NCBI GenBank assembly: GCA_964036155.1
Contig: OZ038422.1
Location: forward strand, 48,135,201-48,199,200
DNA length: 64,000 nucleotides
Source: Diploscapter coronatus
Taxonomy: Eukaryota; Nematoda; Chromadorea; Rhabditida; Rhabditidae
Direction of reading: 5' to 3'
Shown here: positions 21,327-32,580 of the stretch, one piece after another
How positions within the stretch are numbered: the stretch's first letter is position 1
Layout: the number at the start of each line of letters is the position of its first letter
Notes under the pieces: model-generated
Database searches by the model: none
The model's input: the letters and a program-made list of their open reading frames with translations, nothing else
What the model was told of the DNA's origin: nothing
Made by a program: the position numbers and the translations under genes

Positions 21327-23975
21327 ATGGAAACCGACGATGAGTTGAGTCGGTTGTACGAGGTTTGCGAGGAGTTGGACAAATCCTCGATTAAGGTGGC
21401 GAAAATTTATAATATTTTTTCAGAGAATAGTCTACTGGTTAAGATAAAACAACTTCTTTTTTCATACTAATTTCTAGAAAAAAATATTTTAAGGACACCG
21501 CTAAACTCGAGATTTTCTTGGACGCTGCGAAGCATGGTACCAAGCAGGAGCGACTCTGTGCGATTCAGATGCTGTTTCGGTAATTTGCACTTTGTACTTT
21601 TTTTATTTAAGAAGATCGATAAATTCAGTCACTTCCATTCATTTTTCACTCGGAAAGAAGACCAATCGAAAAACGAGGAGCTCCAGAAGCAAATTTATTC
21701 GTTTTTGGGCGAAAAGGATTCGGATGTATAACTTTATTTGTCTATTGAGTTTTTAACATTACTTTTTACATTTTAGATCCGTAAATTAGTCATAAAATCG
21801 CTGCCGATTATTTGCAAGAACGGAAAATATATTATTCCGGTGGTGGAGGTCCTTGCTCAGGTCTTGCCTTGGAAGGATTCTACGGAAGTGAATCTAGCCA
21901 AAGCTTCCTTGCAAAGCTTGATGGAAATCAATGGAGAGCGTAAGCATTCCTTTAGAATATCGAATTCAGTTATTCATGATATTTTAGAAACAATCTGCGC
22001 CATGTTTAACGCGGCTCAACATGATTGCCCAGTTCGAGAACGAATGAACATTTTGTCGTTCTTCGAGGACAAAACGAAAGGAAACTACACTTTCACTGAG
22101 AAGATAAAGAATCAGAACACCGAACTATATGTTAAAGTAATTCTTTGAATTACAATTTATTTTATTTTAAATTAAAATATTTAGATGATAGATGACGTCA
22201 GTAACAAAGAGAGCTCCGAACTTCTGAAGCTCATCAACAAAAGCCAATTTATCAATTTCCCTCGATGTCTTGAAGCCCTGGACAATGCACTAGAGAATGA
22301 CAATTTCAGGTAATGCCTGCCCCTTTAAGTGTAAATCTTCTCATCGGAAATATTTCAGCACCCAAGAACTCCTACATCTAATATGCGATAAAATCCACCA
22401 AACTCCGAGAAAGAGCCGAGCAGCCTTGAAGAAACCGCTTTTGAATATAATGACTAAGGTGAGTTTTATTTCAACTATTTTAAATAAACTTTATTTTCAG
22501 TTATTCAAATCCTCCACCCTCGGCGCCAAGTTCATTAGTGAATTTGTCGTTTCGAAAATGGACTTGAGAAGGGTTGAAGTGATATCGATCGCCGAAAGGG
22601 TGATTCAATCGATTCCGCTGGACGAGATTTTCGTGAGTTTCAGATTATTTTCTTCCGATTCTTAAAATTGATCTTCCAGCTGGATGACATGGATGAAATG
22701 CTGGACCAACTTGACAGGCTTGCTGTAGCTCATACTGTAGAAAAATATTTGAGATATTTAAGATTAATTATACTAATTTAGCTGATAAATGCCGAAACCG
22801 AGGAGCATCAGGAAAGTCGCAAGAATACCGTAAACTTCATGCTCAGAGATTGTTTGGACTTGCTTGATGAGATGAGTAAGGAGCAGCAGAGGATATTTTT
22901 CAAGGTTTTTTTTATCTTAAAATAACTTTTAAAATCGATTTTCAGGCCCTTGCCACCCTCTCTCACGGTCAAGACTATGTGAAGACGTCGAATGAAAAAT
23001 TCGTGGCGGCGGTTTTCGACAAAATTTGGACCCACTGCCCGGATATCGACGACTTCAAAATCAATGCTTCAACAGGTCAGGGACAGGCCAACTTGAATCT
23101 GATAGATACGGAACCTGCCATGTTTGTGATGCACAATCTGATCGAGAATGTTCCGGAAACGTATTCAATTATCGAAAGGAAGGAGAAACACTGGCGGGAG
23201 AGGTGAACTATTTGATCTTTAAACAAAATTTTAATCGAATTTCCAGAATGGACCTGCTCGTGCAAACTATTGGAGCCACGACGAATCAACTGAAGGAGTC
23301 GCTGAAAAAGAGCTACAACGAAGATATGAACAAGACGCTGTTCGTCGGCAATCAAATCGGTCTGATGGCTTTCATATTTCTTGGGAATCAAATCAAAAAG
23401 CCGAAACTTGTGCCGAGCTGGCTCACAAATGGGAACTATCTCTTACACAGTAGGTTGAAATAAATCTTAAGGAATGTCCATTTCTTTTCAGACGAAGCGG
23501 CCCTGCAGCCTTGTTCTTCGTCTTCTTTGAACAATGAATTGTCCGAGAAGAGATACAATAATCCTCGAGGAAAGCGGAAACGATCGAGATCCAAATCAAC
23601 CGAGGAATTTATGGACGACGATTTTGAAGACGAGGAAGAAAGCATGTCGAGGACGACTTCTTGGGCATCAAACGCTGCCGTGAACGGAGACATGGACGAG
23701 ACTGAAGATACGTCAAGAAGAAAGGTAGGAAAAGGCAGAGAACGCAGAGGGAGTGCAGGAACTCTTCCATACTTCAACATGAAAACCTATTTCTCTGCAT
23801 CTAGCTAGAGAGCGCAAGTCCCTTCCACTCGATGAAGACAAAGTCAAGGAGGGAAATTTCACTTGCGCCCTCTAACTCTAGCGTCGATTTACTTTTAATA
23901 GAAAACTTACAGATGCGCAGAGGAAACGGCGGAAACGATGCCACAACGATTATAATGTCGACTAGGAGACAATAG
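21327..23975 (+). CDS. Apoptosis inhibitor 5 (API5/AAC-11) homologue
   Basis: Fourteen exons: 21327-21395, 21494-21579, 21629-21725, 21777-21939, 21988-22136, 22185-22309, 22359-22458, 22501-22632, 22680-22724, 22782-22904, 22946-23202, 23247-23449, 23492-23724, 23913-23975; 614 residues with every phase consistent. API5 is a nuclear HEAT/ARM-repeat solenoid that restrains apoptosis and binds Acinus and FGF2 in vertebrates. Matching blocks include DAAKHGTKQERLCAIQMLFR near the start (vertebrate API5 has a closely similar GGTKEKRLAAQ stretch), RKLVIKSLPIICKNGKYI, and DCPVRERMNILSFF. The C-terminal part has a basic nuclear-localisation-like stretch RGKRKRSRSK and an acidic segment DDDFEDEEE. 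The boundary of exon 1 (donor GTGGCG) was chosen because it gives the API5 spacing; read-through would add about 15 residues and then stop. The last intron holds a tiny hAT-like MITE. Confidence 0.85.
23806..23874. mobile_element. Miniature hAT-like element (69 bp)
   Basis: Ends TAGAGAGCGCAAGT and its near-exact reverse complement ACTTGCGCCCTCTA, with flanks CATCTAGC and ACTCTAGC that look like a decayed 8-bp duplication. The ends match the 182-bp hAT MITE at 5772-5953 at 12 of 14 positions, and the following bases are also alike (CAAGTCCC, then TCGA, then GAAG), so both belong to one family. It sits in the last intron of API5. Confidence 0.7.
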
Positions 23976-24778
23976 CATTTATTTTAGCCTCGAATTTAAA
24001 AAAAAAAATTTTACCATTAACTCACTTTTGATTTTTCCTGCACAATGTCATATTTTATCCTCAGCAATTTCAATAATCTTCTTCTTCGTCTCATTGGTTT
24101 GTGATAATCCGATGCATTTTCATTCATTTATTTTCGCCCTCTAGATGTCTTGCCATTTCATCTCGATTTTAGCAGTAATTTTTGCTAGTTTTTATTTAAA
24201 TGCCTTTAAAATCTCCAAGTAGGGTAAATCTATGCATCGATATTCATATTTATTCCTATTTTATTGATTTCTGCTAATTTTGCAGTTTTGCTAGCGTGAT
24301 CTTGCTCTCCTTCTATTTTTAAAAGCGGAAAGGAAGAGTAGATTCCACCCACTATACTCTGCAGCTTTGCAGAGACTCAAATATTTTTGAAGTTTCGATA
24401 GCTAAAATTTCTGATGAACAATGGAACCCTATCATATTTTTATAGTCCTCATGTCTTCTAGCCAGCGTCTCACGTTTGCGTACCTCTTTTCTGCTCTAAA
24501 TTTCATATATTCACGTTTCAGAGCATATTATTACCTTTAACCGTAAACTCTTCTGTTCTTAGGAGCCGAGTGAAACGAATGCCTTCCCACATAACATTTT
24601 AAAATTTTAACCCTTCTAAGCATGCTTTAAATACATCATTGTTATCATTTTTTAAAGATTTTAATATGCATAAATTTTTTACAGAAATAATATTGGAAAT
24701 TTGTAAAAGGGGTCCATGGCCCTGGAATATTTAGGCTTTTTAAAAATTTTGGAAAAATTGAATTTTCAGACCAAAGGA
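23976..24778 (+). other. API5 3' region and myotrophin upstream region
   Basis: About 800 bp between two same-strand genes. It starts with an A-run at 23999-24008 and is generally T-rich. A TTTTCAG acceptor at 24769 precedes the myotrophin ATG by 9 nt, as for a trans-spliced outron. The spacing is larger than the roughly 100 bp usual within nematode operons, so I do not claim an operon. No gene is evident. Confidence 0.5.
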
Positions 24779-25663
24779 ATGTCGTCGGTGTTGGAGAGCG
24801 CTGCCGCGCAAAAGATCGCCTGGGCCATACAAAATGGGGAGCTCGATTTCATCAAGGAACAGCTGGTAAAAAAATCAATTAATAATTTTAAATCTCGCGA
24901 ACTCTTAACATGACGGTCTGCTGGAATAGAAGATTACAGAGAAACGTTTAATCATTCGCTTATTGTTTGTTCAAGTTGCGAGATCCCGGTTTGCCTTTCA
25001 AAATTTAAACAAATAAATTTCAGAAGGGAAAGGTCAGCGAAGAGATACTAAATGGTCGAAAAGCGATCCACATCGCGTCGGACTACGGCCAGTTGGACAT
25101 CGTCAAATTCTGCGTGGAGAATGGAGCCGCTGTGGATGAAGCTGACAAGTATGGCCTGACCCCGTTAGTGACGGCTGTCTGGGAGAATCACAAGGACATC
25201 GTGCAGTACCTAATTTCGAAGGTAGGTAAAGTTGAAATACGAAACAGGATAGTATGAAATAAATTATCCTAACATAGTGAGTAGTTAAGGGGTAAAAGGG
25301 TGATACTCCTGAAGTAAAATACTCTAAATATTTTCCATTGTCTCCGAGATGAACCCTTGCAAAGAAAGGGGGGCAAGAGGCACCCGCGAGCCTTAACTTA
25401 TGTGCCTGCTCGTTTTTGCTCTCTCACTTATTTCCCTCTAGTCTCGATGCGTACGTCTCGCAGGCTATGGATGCAGAGTGCATATGAAAGGCTCATCTCG
25501 AGGACAATAGGAAGAGTATGTGGATATTAAAGAGTGTATCGAGTTCGCTAGAATACATTGTCATTTTTATTTTCAGGGCGCCAACAAGGCCCAGAAAGCT
25601 CCCGATGGTACTGAGCTATCCAAATGCACCGAAGACCCAGAAATCCAAGCCCTTGTTGCTTAA
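24779..25663 (+). CDS. Myotrophin (ankyrin-repeat protein)
   Basis: Three exons, 24779-24865, 25024-25221 and 25577-25663, give 123 residues, close to vertebrate myotrophin (118). Myotrophin (V-1) is a small cytosolic ankyrin-repeat protein that binds the actin capping protein CP and limits its activity. The N-terminus (IAWAIQNGELDFIKEQL) is the first ankyrin helix pair, GRKAIHIASDYGQLDIVKFC and YGLTPLVTAVWENHKDIVQY are the next two repeats, and the ending APDGTELSKCTEDPEIQALV matches the family C-terminus. The start ATG lies 9 nt after a consensus acceptor, so it is probably trans-spliced. An upstream in-frame ATG at 24716 lies before that acceptor and was rejected. Confidence 0.9.
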
Positions 25664-26087
25664 GTTTCATATTTCCCTGTTGTTATTATTATTTAATTTA
25701 TTGCTTATGATATCTATTAAGGCATATTATACTTGTTAAACTTTGCATTTCCCTGGTTGTGAGTTGAATGAAACTAATTAATCCCATTCCTAGTCTTTGT
25801 TATTCCTAAATCTGCTATGATTGTATCTCAAATCAACATAATTTGCATTCCCATCTGACTTTTCTCGCTTTATCACTTCATCACTGTCCATTTACAAGTA
25901 TTTATTAGTATTCTGTGCTGCTACGCTTATATATGGAATCGAACCTATCTGTGAGCTTATTTATTATTTGGGTGAAGTATTTTCCTATCTTAATGAAGTA
26001 AATCATTCGTGCTACTTAGAATAAACTTTTCTTTAAGAATAAGTGTCCGAAGCACTGAAATATCTTTCAAATTTTAATCGTAGACAC

Positions 26088-26122
<35 letters not shown>

Positions 26123-26137
26123 GATGAATTTATAACA
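25664..26137 (+). other. Intergenic: myotrophin 3' UTR and TA microsatellite
   Basis: About 470 bp. An AATAAA signal (about 26020-26025) is the best candidate poly(A) site of myotrophin. A (TA)n run of about 28 bp lies at 26092-26119, 18 bp before the TRAPPC12 start codon, so it is close to that gene's start site. Nothing else is evident. Confidence 0.6.
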
Positions 26138-27662
26138 ATGTCGAAGGACTATTTATTAATTTGGCCGGAATCGACTAGATTGAAGGTATGAAATATTAAA
26201 ATTAACTTAAAAGAAATAAAACTTTAGGCAATAAATCATGATAAACGTGGTGATATTCAGTATACAATGCCTGGCATTAAAAATGAACATCAAATAGACG
26301 TCCCCAATATTGACAAGGATTTACAGAAAATATATGAAACATATTTCAATTCAATAGATGAACAGAGGAATCTAGAAGGACTTAGGCAACTTATTGTAAA
26401 AAAATTGAAATATCAATATTATTACAAAAAAAAAATAGACGAAATGTGCTCTGGAATATGCATTTAATGCGACTTCTCACATTCTGAAACAAGTGGGCCA
26501 AGGATTCGGCCAGAATGGACAACCCTCACAGATTAATGCGCTTATTTTGCAGGTATTATTTCAAACCTTTTTGAAATGTAATAGATATTTCAGATTTGGT
26601 CAATTAGATTTCAACTTATGATGTCTTTGAAAATGCATAACCAATTGGTAGAGGAAATGTTGGCTTTCGACGAATTGGACGCTCCGGATCTATATTTCCA
26701 ATATAAAGATCCGAACAAATTAGGTTAATCATTATTTTAAATATAAGACAAGGTTGATTTTCAGGAAGCATGATACCTTTCGCAATGAGACTTATCCACG
26801 CTGAGATTCTAAGATTCACTCCATTTCCTTGGAAGGCGATTGCTAGAATCAAGAAATTAGAGGGGGATGTTGAAAGAGTATTCTAAAAATATAATTATTT
26901 TAATATAAAAATTATATTTAGATAACTTATGACATGAAATCCCCTGGTCATATTGATGACTGGAAGAAGAGGCTAGATACGGTAAAGACATTACACTCGA
27001 AAGTGCTCTATAATATTGGGGTATGAATAATTGATTTTAAAAACTAGCATATTTCAATTCAGGAATACGAAAAGTCCATGGATGTGATGGAAAATATCAG
27101 GAGAAATTCAGAAAATGAAGAAAAGGCCGAACTAAGTCGAGCTATGCTTAGAATGGCTATTTTTGCTGGAGATGAAAGAGCGGCCACGAAATATTTGGAC
27201 GAATCAGCGAAATTCCCATGTGATCGACTATTATTGCACAAGTATTTATATTTATTTTATTAAATTAAGTTGTTGAACTTAGATGTTATCGTACGATGTT
27301 CCACGGAGCTTACCCTCATGCTCAGGTTTATCTACAAAGATTAAACTTGAGTTCCAGTTTACCGATCGATTTGAATAGAAAGGCATGATTTGTTTTTTAT
27401 AAAATACATTTTTATGTAGCTATATTCTCAGGCATATAACGCTATGGCGATTCTCCATTTGTACACTGGAAATGTCAGGCAGGCGATAGGCACTTTGGCA
27501 GAAAGATTGGAGGTTTGATTTTTAAATTTTTAATTTTTAAAACTTATTTAAATTTAGATAATATGCGCTCCAATGCAAACGAACCTGAAAACTCTGTCAG
27601 AATTAGGTCTCCCAGTAAAGTACGACGAAATATTGAAGGCTATCAAGGCTCAGGCCACGTAA
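26138..27662 (+). CDS. TRAPP complex subunit 12 (TRAPPC12/TTC15) homologue
   Basis: Ten exons: 26138-26185, 26228-26395, 26439-26552, 26594-26723, 26765-26877, 26922-27020, 27063-27241, 27283-27382, 27432-27512, 27558-27662; 378 residues. TRAPPC12 is a TPR protein of the metazoan TRAPPIII complex, which acts in ER-to-Golgi traffic and autophagy. Recognised from the block WSIRFQLMMSLKMHNQLVEE, then DELDAPDLYF, and SMIPFAMRLIHAE, which follow the vertebrate order (LWSLRFEAL, LDQPDLYYEY, GSMVPFSMRILHAEL). TPR-like helices continue through EYEKSMDVMENI, RMAIFAGDERAATKYLDES and AILHLYTGNVRQAIGTLAE. The protein is about half the length of the human one and lacks the disordered N-terminal half. The intron after 27382 begins with GC (AAG|gcatga); reading through meets a stop at once, so a GC-AG intron is the simplest reading. 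Confidence 0.82.
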
Positions 27663-28364
27663 TCAATCATATCTCTATCATTAGACTTGTTAATCTATGC
27701 ATAATATCATAATTTATTTCTTTTTTCATTTATGGGCTATCTTGGTGCGCATAATTGGGTTGTCTTATTTATTGCCAAAAATAGATGTTCAAATAAATTT
27801 ATTTCATAGTTTTATGCAAAATATCATTTTTAAAGCCACTTAGGAGGGTTTACAAAGTGATGGCCATCAATGTTGAAAGAAAATACGAAGCTAGCACTCA
27901 ATATGATAATTGCAGTATGTGAAATATAAACTGAAATTATGAATTATGAGAGAAGGCCTGAGAAGCAATCTTTGGATGGGTTAAGGCAGACGGTTACCGT
28001 ATAAAGGCTCTTTTACGATTTGATTTGATCAAGTGAACGCAAACATTGAAGATATGAAGAAAAAATTCTGATCAAATGAGCCAAAGTTCCTTCTTTCAAG
28101 CGATTTTCGGGCTACAGTGCAAAAATGCAGGAACTTTATCCTAAAGAATGGAAGAGCCTTTGCTCCTTTTACCAATCGAAGAGAGAAAGATACTTGGGCT
28201 CATTTGATAAAAAATAAAACATCAAACAAAAGCAGGTTCGGGGGGCGAATTGCAACAAGACGATAGACGATTCGATTTCTTGTCGTTGCCGATGACGCCA
28301 TCCACATGGAACGCAGAGGCGTACTCCTAAATCCTCGATTTAAATCTAGGTATCGTAAACGCTT
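27663..28364. other. Convergent intergenic region
   Basis: About 700 bp between the 3' ends of TRAPPC12 (plus) and the Rab-like gene (minus). It must contain both 3' UTRs. No gene, RNA or repeat is evident. Confidence 0.5.
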
Positions 28365-29995
28365 TCAGACCTCAGCGTCTTCAGAATCATCGGAATAGAG
28401 GTTAGCGGCACAGACTCGTTCCCGCATTGCGGCAGCCAGCGTATGAAATGCTTCTTCACAATTTATACCTGAATTTGGAAATCTAGAAATATTTTTAAGT
28501 TCGTGAAAATGTACCCGTTTTAGCAGAGACCTCGTAAAGTGATACACCTAGTCTAGTGGCGAGTTTTTCAGCTCGATCAAAGTCGACCTGGAGAGATATG
28601 AATTGTTTTACTATCAAAAATCACAATCACCTTCCTCTCGGCTTCCAAATCAGCCTTATTTCCAACCAACATGAGCACAGCGTTCTGCGGGGCATGTTGT
28701 TTGATTTCCTTCAGCCAGTAGGATTCCAAATTCTCGAACGACTTCTCATTCGTCATGTCGTAAACGCACATAACTCCGTGGGCGGAATGATAGTAAGAAT
28801 TGTATATCGTCCGATACCGCTCCATACCAGCGGTGTCCCATAATTCAAGCCGAACCTGAAAGAAAATTAGTAAGAAAGTAACCTAGTGTGGGCTAAGGAA
28901 GAATATTTTCTCCGACATAGTTCTATACCAAGAGTGCATTTCTTGAATAATTGTAATGACCCGACTTCAATTTATTCGGGGAAACTAAAAGTGTTTTTAT
29001 TAGCTCAATATGAAGCCAAAGATATGCATTTCATAATTGCGTTCTCTTGCAGGTCCTTTGCTGACTATAATAAGGGCAGAGTGCAATGAGGCGTATATTA
29101 TGTATGTAAGTAGACGTATGTTTGAGAATGGATCTGGCGAGGACAATAGTCGAAGTCGATTGTGAATTACTTCCTAGTTATTTTTGTTTGACAGAAGTGC
29201 TGTCTAGGTCTGTTTGAGAAGGACTTGCCTTGTCCCTGCCGAGCTTGATTGTTTTCAACTTGAAGTCTACTCCCAGCGTGGAAATATGGTCGATTCGGAA
29301 GGAGTTCTCGGCGAACCGAAGCAAAATACACGATTTCCCGCAGTTGTGGTCGCCGACCACGACGATCTGAAAGAAAAAATATTTTTCTGAAGTTAGAGAA
29401 ATGCAACGACTCTTCCAGCTTTCAATGTAGAAATTCTTTTCTCTGCACTCCAGCCTCAGTCATTTATTTTCTATTCATATGGTCATATAATAAGTCGCTT
29501 TTAGCACAAAATTATTGCATTTTTTGAAAATTCTTATGTATCTTTTGATTGATTGCCTGCTAACACAAGCTTCTTTCCCCTCATTTCATTTTCACTGCTG
29601 TTTTTCCATGCTTCGACAATCTAACTTCGACTGTTTGAATGACAGCCTCTTGGCTGCGCCTGTCAATATTAGCATTTCCCCTGGCTTTGTTCTAAATATC
29701 GATTTGATTTTACTGCTCAAAATTGGGCGGCGTAGCGCAGTGGTTGTGTGTTACTGCCTACAGCTAGGGCTCAAGTTCGCCCCCCGCTCCTCACCCAAAC
29801 CAAGGGGGTTAAGAAATGTTGGTAGTGGATAAAAACCACGAAAAAAACTTCGCCTAAAATCCCTCGGCTGTTGCACACGACAACAGTCTGTCCTCGGGAC
29901 GGGCCACTAGTCCTGTGTGGCTAGGATAGGCCGACTGCCCCATTACAGGCTGAGGGTAGCCGACCCCACCCAGTGGGAATAATAAGGCTAGGAAG

Positions 29996-30029
<34 letters not shown>

Positions 30030-30827
30030 GCTCAAAATTCTAGTCCTGTGAAATTTCCCCCTGAGAAAATAAATTGTCCCCAGAAAGTTCCCAATTAGAA
30101 TCTACACAGGAATTTGCACAAGAATTTTATTCTTGCTGTTCCGACTAGATTGCTGTAAATCGATCGATCATCGCGTTTTGCATTGTGAATTGCGGTAGGA
30201 AATGGAAAAGGGAGGAAGGAATGTAATCGAGGCAAATAGGGACATGGGGAGAACGTAGAACGTGACCAAAAGAGGCAGGGAGGAAATCTAACAATAAAGT
30301 GAGGTATGAATTAGGTCTCGATCAATTGAAATAATTGATTGATTGGTTCTAGGCTCAAACAAAATTAAGTCCAAATCTAAAGACAAAGGCCTCAAATAAA
30401 CCCTAGAAATAAAGAAAGTCAAAGACAAAAGACCATTGAATCAAGATATGCAAAATTCCAACAATCTTTTTTCCTCCTTGAGAGCCTTCTCGCATTCCAC
30501 GAAAATTCGCTTACTCTAATAGAATTGAGTAATTTGTCTACCAACAGCAAAAGCCGAAAACATACGCGGGGCTTTTTCTATTTGCTTCAAGCACCCCCGG
30601 AAAGAATGGAAGGGAATGGAATGGGATTACTCTTGAGAAGGGAAGGAGAAGGAGAGCACTTCTTGCTCATAGCACTCCAAGAAGAAGCTCGAATAGCACC
30701 TTTCACACACAGATATGACAAAACTATCACAATACTATTATCGATTGGGAACTATGTGTTCTCAGGCGTTGGAAGCAAAATAATCAATTAAAAGAATTAT
30801 TACCTTGAATAAGTGGTTGTAACTCAT
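28365..30827 (-). CDS. Atypical Rab-like small GTPase
   Basis: Five exons: 30827-30804 (MSYNHLFK), 29366-29229, 28855-28631, 28587-28515, 28468-28365; 187 residues. Rab-type GTPases switch membrane traffic. The P-loop is GDHNCGKS, the G2 region ISTLGVDFK, switch II WDTAGMERY, the base-recognition motif NKAD and the G5 motif SAK, all in the expected order. Two features are unusual. Switch II has Met where nearly all Rabs have the catalytic Gln (WDTAGQERY), which normally impairs GTP hydrolysis. The protein ends DDSEDAEV with no C-terminal Cys, so it should not be geranylgeranylated. The first intron is about 1.4 kb and holds a SINE; the second has a GC donor (AAG|gcaagt). Which Rab subfamily it derives from is unclear. 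Confidence 0.8.
29725..30021 (+). mobile_element. tRNA-derived SINE, copy B
   Basis: A 297-bp element starting GGGCGGCGTAGCGCAGTGG (Pol III A-box-like), with GGGCTCAAGTTCGCC (B-box-like) about 45 bp further on, a body that includes GACGGGCCACTAGTCCTG, and a poly(A) tail of about 30 A. It is flanked by a perfect 18-bp direct repeat, ATTTTACTGCTCAAAATT, at 29707-29724 and 30022-30039. That is the signature of LINE-mediated retroposition. The intact duplication and tail point to recent insertion. It lies in the first intron of the Rab-like gene, on the opposite strand to it. It is homologous to copy A at 7724-8000. Confidence 0.93.
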
Positions 30828-32580
30828 TTAACCATCAATTATCCATTTGGATTTGAAATATCTGCAAGAAAAAGAAATCCGATGTTCGAGTAAAACGTAT
30901 CAGATCGAATGATTGATAAGATACGGAGGAAAGGTCAATACGCTTCAGAGAAGCAATATAATGTCAAAGAGCTTTGGTTATGCGAGCACGGAAAAGATCG
31001 CGTTAATTTTCTTTGGATGTAGATGTACACTATTGCTGGCCAAACAGGTGTAGGCCGATTATAAGACTTTATTCCAAGCAGCCGTGCTCTGCCCGGCTCG
31101 AAGAGAAGTAAAAATGTGATGCGGGAAAAGGACAGGAAAAAAAACCCGATCACACGATAAAGCACATAGAAAGAATGCAGGAAAATCTGTGCAAGAAAAT
31201 ATCGTGGAGTGTTAAGGAGAATTGCAAAGCTCGCAGTTAGGGTACCTCAAAATAGTCGAAGATAAAAAATCATTCGAGATTATCAAAATAGGATAAAAGG
31301 GGTGCGGATTTCTGTACACCGGTCAAATGATGGAGATTTTGATTAGAAACAACATGGGAATAAAATTGAAAGACTAACAGACATTCAAGTGGGCGAATAA
31401 TTTGGCTAGGAATAAAATCGTAGTAAGACGATAAATTACTGATGGAAAATAATAACATATTGAAAATTAGAGTGGAAATATAATGGCATCAAGATGGGAA
31501 TAAAATTAAAAATGGGGAGATATGAGTTGGAACAAAATTGAAACACTTCGGGGACATTTGAATGGGTCTTCCGTCTTGCGGCCCTGGGTCTGAGAAGGGT
31601 CTCTCCTCTCTCAGCCTTATGGACTGCAGTAGACTGCAGCGATGCAATGCAATGTGTGTGTGTTTGTCTCTTTGGCTCTCTTTCCCTCTCCCTTTTTTTC
31701 TTTTCCGCTCTCTCAGAGTTCGGACGCGTAAAAATGTAAGGGAGAAATCGGGGGCGGGGCCCAAGTGATTCATATGTGTAAGAGAAAAAGGTCATATGCA
31801 TTGTCCTGTACATACGGGGTGTTATTGTGCAATAAAGGATGCGTCAAGTACCGCACGTTTCATAAGTTTAATCATTCAAATACAAATGTCGTGAGAAATT
31901 TAGTCGAACTTTTTCTTTATATGACAAAATCAATTGCTATCCGATGAAAAATCGTCCGTATCTCGACGCACCCCCTGTATATGGGTGTAGTCACTAGTCA
32001 CCCATCATCATTCGATTTTACCAGCCCATTTAATTCTCTTTCGCTACTAATTTACTTACGTGCCACCAATAGATTTCTGCTAATATGGCTATTTTTAGCT
32101 CAATGACAAAGTCGACTGTTTTGACCACATCAATAATTTATTCAATCAATCACTGAACTTTTACAATTTCGCTTACCCGTAGCTGCGTTATTTGCCCCAA
32201 CGTTTGCATAAGTCTTTGGAAAAATTCAATATACCCATGTGAAAAGAGGCCTCTTGTACTTTTTACCCCTTTTCTGGAGAATAGTAAGGGAAAAAAGGGT
32301 AAAAAATAAAAGAGATCTGAAAAGATGATATCAGGGAGACTGGCAAATCGATTGTCGGAAAATTTGTTCCATTTCTAAATACTAGTGGCGACTTAAATAA
32401 TATCGGGCATGAGAGCAGATTTTCGGACCTATCGATTTGTCTGATATGACTAAAATGAGAGTAGTATTAGTTCAAAATATCAATAAAATTTAACTTTAAC
32501 AAATCCAAATTCAAATTGAAGCTAGAGGCGAAGCTAAAATAATTTAGAAACTGGTTTTAGGCTATAGGAGTGAAGTAGAG
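30828..32580. other. Intergenic region
   Basis: About 1.75 kb upstream of the Rab-like gene and downstream of the GPCR gene. It includes a CT-rich stretch (31660-31710) that makes overlapping open frames on both strands. A candidate small element with TACRGGG-type ends lies at 31813-31979. No gene is evident. Confidence 0.45.
31813..31979. repeat. Possible mariner-like MITE
   Basis: Left end TACGGGGTG (31813) and right end CACCCCCTGTA (to 31979) are inverted, with weak further similarity inside (GCGTC and GTACCG-like blocks). TACAGGGTG-type ends are common among mariner-like elements. Target duplication is not clear. Tentative. Confidence 0.3.

Noticed and set aside
21396..21470. Extension of API5 exon 1 by about 15 residues to a stop or weak donor
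   Set aside because: The shorter exon gives the residue spacing seen in API5 proteins and joins in phase 0 to the next exon.
24716..24778. Upstream in-frame ATG before myotrophin (MALEYLGFLK)
   Set aside because: It lies before the TTTTCAG acceptor, and the resulting N-terminus is not part of the myotrophin fold.
31436..31813. 125-codon open frame on the minus strand
   Set aside because: It is produced by a CT/GA-rich low-complexity stretch, and a second frame on the same strand and one on the other strand are equally open.
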